64,000 nucleotides of DNA, taken from NCBI GenBank assembly GCA_021904315.1, contig CM038922.1, positions 5,803,347 through 5,867,346 on the forward strand, read 5' to 3'. The notes beneath the pieces were generated by a model, which made no database searches, was not told where the DNA came from, and saw nothing but the letters and a program-made list of their open reading frames with translations. Source of the stretch: Sphagnum magellanicum. Its lineage: Eukaryota > Streptophyta > Sphagnopsida > Sphagnales > Sphagnaceae. Made by a program: the position numbers and the translations under genes. Below are positions 33,876 through 43,800 of this stretch, in pieces (positions within the stretch are counted from its first letter, which is position 1; every line of letters begins with the position of its first letter).

Positions 33876-35361
33876 ATGGGTAAGAGAAGAAGACTCAGGA
33901 AAAGCGGTGGTGGTGAGCTGGAGGTCAATATGCAAGATGTTGCATCAGATGAGGCGATTCTTCCAAGTGTTGCTGAGCTGGAGGTCAATATGCAAGATGT
34001 TGCATTAGATGAGGCGATTCTTCCAAGTGTTGCTGTGGCAGATGTGATGATTCTTTTGCCATATGTTGCTGGAGGAGATGAGGGAGTTGTTGAGTCACAT
34101 GTTGCTGCATCTGATGCAACAATTATTCAGCAAAATGTTGCATCAGATGAAGCAAATAGTGAACAAGATGTTGCATCAGATGAGGAAATGGGTGAGCAAA
34201 ATGGTGCTCTATCACAATTGAAATATAAAGATAGCATTAGTATAGATTGTTTTAGAATTTGTGGACATCAGATTAAATACAGATTAAGAAAATTGTACAA
34301 GTTTTTTTAGGTTTAATTATATCCGCACCTTCCATCATTTGTTGGAAGGTGCGGGATTTTTTTTGTCAAATTTTTTTTATGCAATACCTGAAAACAATGA
34401 TTTGTAATATCTACATTTTGTTTTTTGATCTTTCTTTTTTTGGCTTAGGTCCAGAAGTTGAATCTGATAAGGCAGCTCTGCCACTTGCACTTCTTTGCCC
34501 ACCGAATTTGGCTCGGAAGGACAAGGAATGGACGCATGTTGGGTCCAAATGGAGGTGCAAAGTTGGTAATTGCACTACTGCATATTGTGCAAAATGGCTG
34601 TTGACGAAACACTTGAAGGAGGTGCATGGGTTGGCGGCTGAAAAGTCCAAACCTGGGAGGCCTTCAACTGCTGCAAGAGGTCCTCGACATCAGGACCATG
34701 CCAAGATGAATGCTCGCATCTTGGGAAATGCGATGGCTGTGCAGAGGCGGAACAATCAAAAGGTGGCTAATCGCGCTCGTGCTAAAGCACAACGCGAATG
34801 GGAAAACCTGGTAGCTGTTGCAAAACAGTGTCCACCATTCCCAAAACCAGGTTTGGTGAAATTAGCTTCAAAGAAACTTTTGAAAGTGTTGGGGCTTACT
34901 GCCTGGGGTGTGGGCAGTGTGCCTCGAGATGCAGCATCGCGAATAGAGAAAGATGAACACTTACAAGGGATTATTCGATCCACCCGTTGCGCATATGCAC
35001 GACAACTCAAGACGGCATGGGATGCCAAATATTGGGATCGAGAGTCCAATAAAACAAGTCGGAGAAAACAGTTGGCAGTTGTTTTGGATTTTCATGAATC
35101 TAGAATGATTCATGGAAGGTAAGAAACAATCATAAGCAATGTTTATTGTTTTTTTATTGCATTTCATCCAAGGTGTGTTAGGGTTTAACTTGGTGGTTTT
35201 TGGGTGTTTATAGGGTTCAGGGCCAAACACAGGAAGAGTTTGTGGCAACTTCAGTTCAAGTGGAAATGCAACGTCGGCATTTATACACTGCTCGTCATGC
35301 AACAAAGGCTGCAAATGCAGCTACTGCGTACCGAGCTAAACACGGGATTGTAGATTGCTAG
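33876..35361 (+). CDS. Transposon-borne C2H2 zinc-finger protein, 3 exons
   Basis: Family not recognised. Exons 33876-34191, 34449-35118 and 35214-35361 join in frame to 377 aa with GT-AG introns (GTGAGC and GTAAGA donors). The start gives MGKRRRLRKSGGG, a basic possible nuclear signal. Residues about 14-53 are two nearly identical 20-residue repeats (ELEVNMQDVA...), followed by more acidic ASDE-containing repeats. Cys142, Cys147, His160 and His165 form C-x4-C-x12-H-x4-H. KPGRPSTAARGPR at 173-185 has the GRP core of an AT-hook. The remainder is basic and probably helical (RRNNQKVANRARAKAQREW, then FVATSVQVEMQRRHLYTARH) and ends GIVDC. It has no DDE triad. It is inside the TIR element, so a DNA-binding role for the element, or a captured host factor, is inference. 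A 5' non-coding exon ending at 33459 is likely. Confidence 0.7.
33915..34034 (+). repeat. 60-bp in-frame tandem duplication in exon 1
   Basis: Positions 33915-33974 and 33975-34034 differ at one base (C to T, a Ser to Leu change). The duplication adds exactly 20 codons, so frame is kept. Confidence 0.95.
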
Positions 35362-35703
35362 ACACTGATATGGGTTAGGGTTTAGGGTTATACAGTTAGT
35401 TAGGTTTTATAGCCCTTTTACTTTTTGGACTACCCAATTTTGAACTACCCAATATAATAGCATCTTCTATTCACACTTGTTTTATGGTATATGGTTAAGC
35501 ATATGTCTTCTTTGTCATAATTTTTTTAGTACTTGAGATGTAAGAATCAAACCAAAGATCAAAATGAACATTGTGCAATACTTACATCTAATATAATAAC
35601 ACTCACATCACTTGAAGAGTTTCAAAACAATATACACATTTTAAACATATAAAATACCTACATCATTTTCTATTATAAATCTCATAAGGAGATTTTCAAA
35701 TAT

Positions 35704-36080
35704 GCAATACCCACATATACGTCCTAAAATAGTCACAGGCATATTACATTCAGTGCAATACCCGCATCTAAGTCCCATAATAGTCGTTGCAATTTTTGGC
35801 ATCCCTTGCAATACCCGCATCTAAGTCCCATAATAGCCGCTGGTATTTTTGGCATCTCTTGCAATACCCGCATATGGGCCACCCATAGTTGTTGACATTC
35901 GTCATTCGTTGCAATACCCGCATATGGGTCCATGGTTTTCGTTGGGTTTTATAACATTTCTTGCAATACTCGCATATAGTTTCCATAATAGCCACTGGTT
36001 TTTTTTGTGTCTCTTGCAATACCCGCATATAGGTCCCATAATAGTTGCTGATTTTTTTCATTCTTTGCAAAACTTACATT
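35704..36080. repeat. About 52-bp minisatellite, array A
   Basis: GCAATACCCGCAT-like cores begin at 35704, 35755, 35808, 35861, 35911, 35963, 36016 and 36067, a period of 50-53 bp. Between the cores are variants of AAGTCCCATAATAGTCGTTG. The core is the reverse complement of the core of arrays B and C, so array A points the other way. Confidence 0.9.
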
Positions 36081-36197
36081 TTGTCATAAAATTAATTTAG
36101 AATAATATTTAATTTAGGTATATAAAAAGACATATTTTGGGTATCCATAGCATTTATTTGTTATTTTGAAATGACATTACATGCGAGTTTTGCATTC

Positions 36198-36850
36198 AGG
36201 GTTTAGGGTTTAGGGTTTAGGGTTAGGTTTTCACATAAGGTTTGCTTCTTACCTTTGTGTGATAACTCCAACCTAATTTTCCTAATCTCTTTGAAGAAAA
36301 TATATAATAAGATTGTATTAGGTCCCATATGTTTAAACCCAAAAAATTTCCCCCCAATTGAATATAAAATATTTTTGATAGTACATGAATTATCAACAAA
36401 TTTTAACATATAATTAAATAATTAATAGACCATTATTTCAGATAATTTAAATGATTAATTATCAAGAATTAGATAATCATTTATTTATTTGGAATAATTA
36501 ACTATTCATTTGGCTTAACTTCATTTATTTGGATAATAAAAAGTTGGATCTAAAAATCAGATTAACTTTATTTGATTGATTAACTTTAATATATTTTTAT
36601 TTTAATAAGTGATTAAAATCACTATTTAAGATAACTATTTCATGTTATAGATTGCATGTTCAGCTTTTTCATGAAAAATTCATACACCAAAATAAGTTTG
36701 ATCACAATTGCCATTATACTATTTGTTCCACAAACAATACAATTTTTTTTCAAATTCATGAAACAAAATAAGAATCATGGGTTTAGGGTTTAGGGTTTTA
36801 GGGTTTTTTAGGTTTAGGGTTTAGGGTTTAGGGTTTACCCTAAACCCTAA
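36198..36850. repeat. Interstitial telomere-like tracts and 5' copy of a duplicated block
   Basis: TTTAGGG repeats occur at about 36198-36226 (four units) and 36779-36835, the second tract then turning into CCCTAAA units at about 36837-36852 as a small palindrome. Between them lies an AT-rich block of about 540 bp (about 36225-36780) that recurs at about 37578-38040. The TTTAGGG unit is the common plant telomere type. Confidence 0.85.
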
Positions 36851-37577
36851 ACTCCTAATCAACAACCCCAGCCTCACACCTTTGTTAACATATTATTTTG
36901 AAATTAATTAATTATTTTAAAATGACCCAAAATGTAGATATTACATTTAGGGTAGGATTTTCATTTAAAAAAGCCTAAACCCCACAACCGTATTTTTATA
37001 GTGGCCCAAAATGCAAGTATTGCATGTAGGGTAGGATCTTCACTTAAAGAGGGCTTAAACCCCCCATGCGTACTTTCGAGGTGACCCAAAATGTAGGTAT
37101 TGCATTTAGGGTTCAGTTTATATCATTATTTATATATTAAGTGTTATGAATAACAATATATTTGGACCAATATTTAAACCAATATTATACATCATGAAAA
37201 ATAAAGTTTACATAAGGATTTATGTTATATATGTATAAAATATAAAATATTTTTGACCCACTATATGAATATATTAACCAAGAAATTTTTTACTATATAT
37301 CAAAGAAATAAAAATAAAAATTTCAATTAAACATAGGATTAATATATGGGAGAGATCATTTTTATTATTATGTGAAATAGAAAAGAAGAAAGTAAATAAT
37401 TACGTGCTTTGAATTTTTTTTAAACATAATTTAAAATCTTGTTAAATTAAAGACTTTATAGTTATGTTTTTAGTATGAATATACAACTTTAAAAGGGGAA
37501 AAAAAATATGAACATCTTTGAAAAATATTTAAGCTTGAACTTTTTATTTTTTGATCTTGACAAACTTCGTATTACAT

Positions 37578-38100
37578 TTAGGGTTGGGTTTTCATATAAG
37601 GTTTGTTTTTTACCTTTGTGCGATAAATATTTATGATAATTAATGAATTATCACAAAATTTGTCATATAATTAAATAATTAATAGACCATTATTTCAGAT
37701 AATTTAGATGATTAATTATCAAGAATCATATAATCATTTATTTATTTAAAATAATTAACTAATCATTTGGCTTAAATTTATTTACTTGAAAATAAAAAGT
37801 TGGATTTAATCAGATTAATTAATTTGATATTTGATTGATTAACTTTAGTATATTTTTGTTTTAATAAGTTATTGAAATCACTATTTAAGATAATTATTCC
37901 ATGTTATAAATTGCAAGTTCAACTTTTTCATGAAAAATTTTTACACCAAAATAAGCTTGATCACAATTGTCATTGTATTATTTGTTCCACAAACAATAGA
38001 ACCTCTTTTAAAATTCATGAAAAAAAATAAGAATCATGGATTCCTAATCAACAACCCCAACCTCCATACACACTTTTGTTAACATATGATTTTGAAATTA
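37578..38100. repeat. 3' copy of the duplicated AT-rich block
   Basis: This is a direct repeat of about 36225-36880, recognisable from TTTCAGATAATTTARATGAT through ATTTGTTCCACAAACAATA to AATAAGAATCATGG and CAACCCC. It diverges by scattered substitutions and indels. A shorter third relative is at about 39050-39160. Confidence 0.8.
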
Positions 38101-38560
38101 ACTAATTATTTTAGAGTGACCCAAAATGCAGGTATTGCATTTAGGGTAGGATCTTCATATAAAAAACCCTAAACCCACATGCGTACTTTCGGAGTGACCC
38201 TAAATGCAGGTATTGCATTTAGGGTGGGATCTTCATATAAAGAACCCTAAACCCCACATGTGTACTTTCGAAGTGACCCTAAATGCAGGTATTGCATTTA
38301 GGGTGGGATCTTCATATAAAGAAACCCTAAACCCCACATGCGTACTTTCGGAGTGACCCCAAATGCAAGTATTGCATTTAGGGTGGGATCTTCATATAAA
38401 GAACCCTAAACCCCACATGGGTACTTTCGGAGTGACCCTAAATGCAGGTATTGCATTTAGGGTAAGATCTTCATATAAAGAAAGCTTAAACCCTACATGC
38501 GTCCTTTCGGAGTGACCCAAAGTGCAGGTATTGCATTTAGGGTTGGGTTATTTCAAAGTG
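38100..38560. repeat. About 79-bp minisatellite, array B
   Basis: ATGCAGGTATTGCATTTAGG cores begin near 38128, 38206, 38285, 38365, 38444 and 38524, a period of 78-80. Each unit also has GGGATCTTCATATAAAGAA and a CCCCACATGCGTACTTTCGG block. Older copies of the same unit lie at about 36930-37110 and three more at about 39410-39605. Confidence 0.9.
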
Positions 38561-39409
38561 ACTTTGCATATGCATATTGTGTTTAGGGCTAGGTCTTCAC
38601 TTAAGGGTATCCAAACCATTTAGATGGGTTTTTTTGAAACGTGGGTATTACATTTAGGTTTGTTTTTTCATTTCAACTTGAAATACCCAAACTTATACTT
38701 ACCTTTACCAACTAGAATTTTGGGGTTTCGTTGCAATACCTACATCCGTACTTACTTTTACCAACTAGAATTTTGGGGCATAATTTCAATACTTGCACTT
38801 GTACTTACTTTTACCAAACCCTAACAAAAAAAAATCTTAGTGATATATGCCCTAAACCTAAAAAATTATACAAGCTATACAAATCATATAATGCAAAATA
38901 AACTAATTTAAAAGAACATAGGAAAAAATTTAAAAACTAAAATTCAAAGGTTTTAAACTATAAATATTTATTAAGTGAAAGAAAATACGTTAATCTTTAA
39001 AAATAATCAAATAAATTTCATATAAAACCAAAAGAAAAGATATGTGTTTTATCTTTGTGTGATCCTTCCAACCTAATTTTTCCACTCTTTTTGAAGAAGA
39101 TATAAAATGCAATTGTATTACTTCACATATGTGTAAACCCTAAAATTTTCCCCCCAAATTTAGCCTACTCTAGATTAATTACTATACATTTGTGAAAAAC
39201 TTATTAATTAATTTGTGTCTCAACCCTAAACCTAAAAATTTCCCCCCAAATTTAGCTTACTTTAAATTAATTACTATACATTTATGAAAAACTTATCAAT
39301 TAATTTATGTGTCTCAACCCTAAACCTAATGGTTAAGTTAGTAGGGTATGTAATTAATAGAGTAGCTAGGTTAGTAGGGTAGGTGGTTAGTATAGTAGCT
39401 TGGTTAGCG

Positions 39410-39605
39410 GTGTGACCCAAAATGTAAGTATTGCATTTAGGGTATGATCTTCGTATAAAGATGTTTAAACCTCACATGCGTATTTTCGAAATGGCCCAAA
39501 ATGCAGGTATTGCATTTAGGGTAGGATCTTTGTATAAAGAAAGCTTGAACCCCACATGCGTACTTTCGAAATGGCCCAAAATGCAGGTATTGCATTTAGG
39601 GTAAG
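39410..39605. repeat. About 78-bp units, array C
   Basis: Three further units of the array B repeat. They share ATGCAGGTATTGCATTTAGG, the GATCTTYGTATAAAGA segment and CCTCACATGCGTATTTTCGA-like spacers. They end where the 33-bp array begins. Confidence 0.85.
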
Positions 39606-39636
39606 GTTTTTAGGGTAGGGTATGTAATTAATAGGG

Positions 39637-39780
39637 TAGCTAGGTTAGTAGGGTAGGTGGTGAGTACAGTAGCTAGGTTAGTAGGGTAGGTGATGAGTAC
39701 AGTAGCTAGGTTAATAGGGTAGGTGGTAAGTACAGTAGCTAGGTTAGTAGGGTAGGTGGTGAGTGCAGTAGCTAGGTAGA
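39637..39780. repeat. 33-bp tandem array near right TIR
   Basis: TAGCTAGGTTAGTAGGGTAG recurs with starts at 39637, 39670, 39703, 39736 and 39769, an exact period of 33, about 200 bp inside the right terminus. A partial, older copy is at about 39360-39400. Confidence 0.92.
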
Positions 39781-39977
39781 AAAGTGAACAGGGTAGCTAT
39801 GTGTGAGGTCAGGTCCAGGGAAAAACGAGCAGGAACCAAAAAAAAAAAGTACAATGGTCAGCAGCAAAAAGAAATGGACTGTCATGAACCCCATCCGGCG
39901 CCAAATGAAAAAACGCAACCCATCCAGTGGACAGAACGGCCAACTGGTGCATTGGTGGCTGTTAATTCACTCTGGCC

Positions 39978-39986
39978 CATTTAGGG
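39978..39986. repeat. Right 9-bp target duplication
   Basis: CATTTAGGG directly follows the right TIR and exactly repeats 33128-33136. Confidence 0.8.
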
Positions 39987-40443
39987 ACAGTTAGGACTGG
40001 TTTGGGTGAACCAGCACCCACACTCAAACCCAGTTTTTTGGGGTTGGCTTCGAGAGGCCTTGGGTAAAGCAGCACCTACAGGGGGTACCACCCTCAAAAC
40101 TACAAATTATTTTGCGATTCCTCTAAACACTGCAAATATCCTGTCTCAAGACAAAATCAGGGCTTCCTAGTACAAATTTCACATCTTCCCGGAGGATTAT
40201 AGCCACTCCCTAAGGACCTACCTCAAGAAGGCGAAGATTTGAGTGTAAGATTGAGTTCTTCCTGGCCTATATCATGACCTAAGTAATAGCTACCTAGCAG
40301 CCATTTTTTTTGGGATGAAAAATAGACAAAAGACAGATATCAGCAATGACTGTACGACATGTCCAATTAGAAATTAGAGCAGGCCCTAAAAGTGACACCA
40401 TCACCTAATCCTCTTGGCACCATGTGGCACCATCATCAGAGCC
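39987..40443. other. Spacer between two transposons
   Basis: About 460 bp of sequence with no gene. It separates the zinc-finger element from the 20-kb Mutator-like element and probably represents pre-insertion DNA or another decayed element. Confidence 0.4.
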
Positions 40444-40454
40444 CCAAAACCTTG
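40444..40454. repeat. Left 11-bp direct repeat (target duplication)
   Basis: CCAAAACCTTG directly precedes the left TIR and recurs exactly at 60433-60443, directly after the right TIR. Confidence 0.65.
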
Positions 40455-40885
40455 CAAGGCATTAAATACCCCCTAATGAGCTCTGTCCGGCATTGTTTCA
40501 GCGTCCGTGCCCCACCGCCTGACCGCACTTTCATGCTTCCACATCCAAAGCAGGCCCTGTCACTAGACTCTATCCTTTCAACCTCCATGTCATCCAGTGA
40601 CCCCACCTTCGCCTTTTCCATATCATTAGACAGCCCCACCAGTTTTCGTCGTCCGTCCACCCTTGCATCCTCCGTCCACCCTTGCAGACCATCATCACAC
40701 TCATTTCATGTTCGTCGTTGAACCTTGCTTCATCAGTCGTCATCGATTGCAACACCATCGACACGATCTGTAGCATGATTTGCGCTTTGTAACAAGGTAT
40801 GTGTTCTACAAGAAATGGTGCTCACAAATCATGTTTGAAACTTCCTTTTCTAGATGCAAAAGGATAAGCTCCATGTTTGCATTTG
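40455..40885 (+). repeat. Left long TIR of the MULE
   Basis: This is the inverted partner of 60022-60432. The outer end reads CAAGGCATTAAATACCCCC, against TGAGGTGCTAAATACCCCC at the other end. An internal CCGTCCACCCTTGCA motif is tandemly doubled in this copy only. Confidence 0.8.
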
Positions 40886-43800
40886 AAGCAAAAAAATGAA
40901 GGTTTAGGGTTTAGGGTTGAGTTGTGACATTTTTGTCATGTACTTTCAATACTACGAGTGTTGCATTGACTAGTGAAGTGATGAGTTTAACAAATTTAGT
41001 ACTAAAGCACACAACAATCTTGTGTTGCATTTACTTGTGTTGCATTATTAAGTTTGGCCAATCATGGAATGAGCTTTTCCTAGAAAGAACACGTAGTCTA
41101 TAGCTAGAAGCTTTGTTGAACAACACAATTCAGTGCCTTTTCAAATCACTATGGACTTTGCACAAATTGAGCCGAACATCATAGTTGTGGACAATGCCCA
41201 TGCCATTAAGTCCGTTGTGTTGGGGACTGAAGACATCCTACAACTTGATGACCTTGAAGTCATGGCGATGGCAACAAACAAAGGAGGGCATAGGCATTTA
41301 CTTCAAAGGGTTTTGCGATAATTGCTCAAGAAAACCCCTACATGATTCGCCTCCTTGGTCGACATAAATACATCGATATTGTAAAGTTAGTAGGAATAGG
41401 ATGGCTAGAAGGGGTGAGTCTCCCATTTCTTTTTCTTTTTCCTTTTCATTGTGTGTGTTGGAATGTAGTTGCTTGGAGCTATTGTTTCATTGTTGGGAAA
41501 ATCCAAGTATAGAACATACTTAAAAACCCTGATTCACCAACAATCCATCTAAAATCTAGAAATATTGAATGACCAAGAGTCAATGGGTGCTTGATTTCTC
41601 TCCTATTTAGTACGTGCTTTTGTTGTCCTTTTTGTGTAAGTTGTGTTGTAAGTTGTTGATTGCCATGTCCAAAATATGTGATGAGTGAGATGTTTGGTTT
41701 TGAGTTATGGAGCATGAATAGTAATTATTGTTTGTTGTTATATTTTCTTTTTGCAAGTCAAATGAGTTTTAAACTTTTTGTATTCGTAAAGGTACATGGT
41801 ACTTTTTACTAGAATTCATAATTGTAGTAATAAAACAATTCTTGGGCTTTTCTCATGCATGCCTAAGCATACTAAGGTTAATTTATGTTGTCAACAATCT
41901 TGTTGATTTCAATAGAGTCCTAGTTGAAGTTCAATTCTAAGCATAGTAGAACTTTGTTTATGGTTTAAGATTTTTGTGTTTTACTTTTAATACAAGAAGA
42001 ATTCAATGTAGGTAATAGCTTCTTATGATTTTTTCTTCATTTTTTGTTTGAACATAATCTTTTGGTTACATTTTGATAAACAATTCAATCATATTAGTTG
42101 AGAGAAGAATCTCACCTTTATTAGGTAAAGAATCATGTTTAGATGTTTGTACATGTTTAGTCTCTATTTTTGTATGCATTTATGTTTGTTTTACAACTAC
42201 CTCCAATCCCTCAATTAATTAAGGTTGAATAGAAGGAACACCAAGATTATTAAATTGACATTAGGTTTGGGTTCCACATAATCCCTTTCAAATCCTATAA
42301 GGTACCTACTTTCTTTTCCCTTGTTTACATTTCTTATTACAGTTGAATTTTGTGAACTTATTACAGCTGAATCTTGTGTCATTGCAGCAATGTTGTGGGT
42401 ACTGATCCAATTTCCCTTCAAACTAGTAACTTGTAGTAGCTATTGTTATTGTAATAGCAATCCATTATGCCCATGATCCTTTTAGTCGATAATTAAAAGC
42501 CAATCCTTGCAAGAAAAAACAAATAAGCAAATGGAAAACACAACCCAATTGTTTGATTAGTGTGAAACTAAAATGGCTACATGTTATGATGGAGTTGAAT
42601 TAGGATGTCCAAGATAATGGAAGATAACCAAACACATCCTATACTAACCTTCAAGCTATGTGAGCCACAAAAGAAGTGCAAGTCTTAAAAAATTAAAACA
42701 AGAGGTTTAGAATTGTGTTTTAGTAGCTTTATAGAAATTGAGATGTGTTGTACTTGTGATGAGATTTGTGTCTCATTACTTCCTGTTTTAATATCGTGTT
42801 GCTATAATTGTGGCTGATCTAGAGAAGTCAACTCCATTTTTAGTTTATGCACAAAAAAATCCAACAAAACATGTGGATGAGATATTGTGTGTTAAGTTGT
42901 AATGTCACCTATGAAGCATAACATTACCATGTCCAAAGTAAATATAAATCCTCGAGTGTCATGAACCAAATAGATTATTTATTGTTGGAAACCAACTTGC
43001 ATGTGATCAAATTTAACAAAATTTCATGTAGACAAGATTGCCATTTCCAAAATATGTTCAACACAATAATGTATAGAAGTTGGTTTTTATTATCTCCTAG
43101 AGAACCAAATGTAGTTGTGATGGTTGTTTTGTTAAGTTATGCCCTGAGGTATTATGTGTGTTGCTATGTCAAAATGCATGGTTATTGATGTAATGGGAAA
43201 TGATAACTAGTGATATTGCCATTATAGGTATTTGAAGGTCCGCAAGGGAACAACAAGATTTACAATTTCACAGTGCAACAAAGTAGAAATCATTGTGTCA
43301 CCTTATAGCTTGAAGACAAATATGAGCAATTGGCCCTCGAAGTATATTTTGACATTCGACATGTTGATGTGCTTATAGGTAATAAGCCATCATTTGGATG
43401 CAAGTTCTATGGCAATCTTTTCAAAGACAAAAGTACTTTGTCTTACCACATAATGATGAATTTGTGCCATGATTACACATGCAATGATCTACTCAAAATG
43501 TATCCAATGATGACAAAAGTTGAGCTTAAAGAGCTCAATAATTTAGGGGAGAAGTTTGGGAAAACATTCCTAAATCGAAGCAAACGAACAATTGATGATG
43601 TGATAGAACATGCCATAAAAAGGGTTGCATGACCAAAAATTACAAAAACAACCATCTTGTATGACACCTCCAAGACCCATACATCTAAAGGAGAAAGAGG
43701 TATATGAACTAAGTAGTAATGAAAACTTTTCTTCAAGTCATAATGTGAAAGCAGGTACAATTTTTCATCTCTCCTACATTTTATTTCCTGGTTGGAATTT

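Larger units (their letters stand above)
33137..39977. mobile_element. 6.84-kb TIR element carrying a zinc-finger gene
   Basis: The left end reads GGCTGGAGTGAATTAGCACC and the reverse complement of the right end GGCCAGAGTGAATTAACAGC. The similarity runs through CACCAATGCACCAGTTG, about 33 of 37 matches, with weaker similarity for another 40 bases. Perfect 9-bp direct repeats (CATTTAGGG) sit immediately outside both ends. A 9-bp duplication with GG-starting TIRs fits Mutator-like elements. Inside I find one spliced gene (zinc finger, 33876-35361) and no DDE transposase, then 4.6 kb of AT-rich repeats. It is therefore probably non-autonomous, or its transposase is unrecognised. Confidence 0.75.

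Noticed and set aside
36198-36852. Chromosome end
   Set aside because: The TTTAGGG tracts are short, occur in both directions and are followed by kilobases of other sequence, so they are interstitial.
35704-38560. CRISPR-like regularly spaced repeats
   Set aside because: Whole units, not only the repeat part, are similar to each other, spacers are not unique, there are no cas genes, and the DNA is a plant nucleus. They are minisatellites.
33131-39983. TTA target duplication (PIF/Harbinger) for the zinc-finger element
   Set aside because: TTA is part of a longer perfect 9-bp direct repeat. Using all nine bases makes the two TIRs start with the same GGC, so the Mutator-like reading is better supported.
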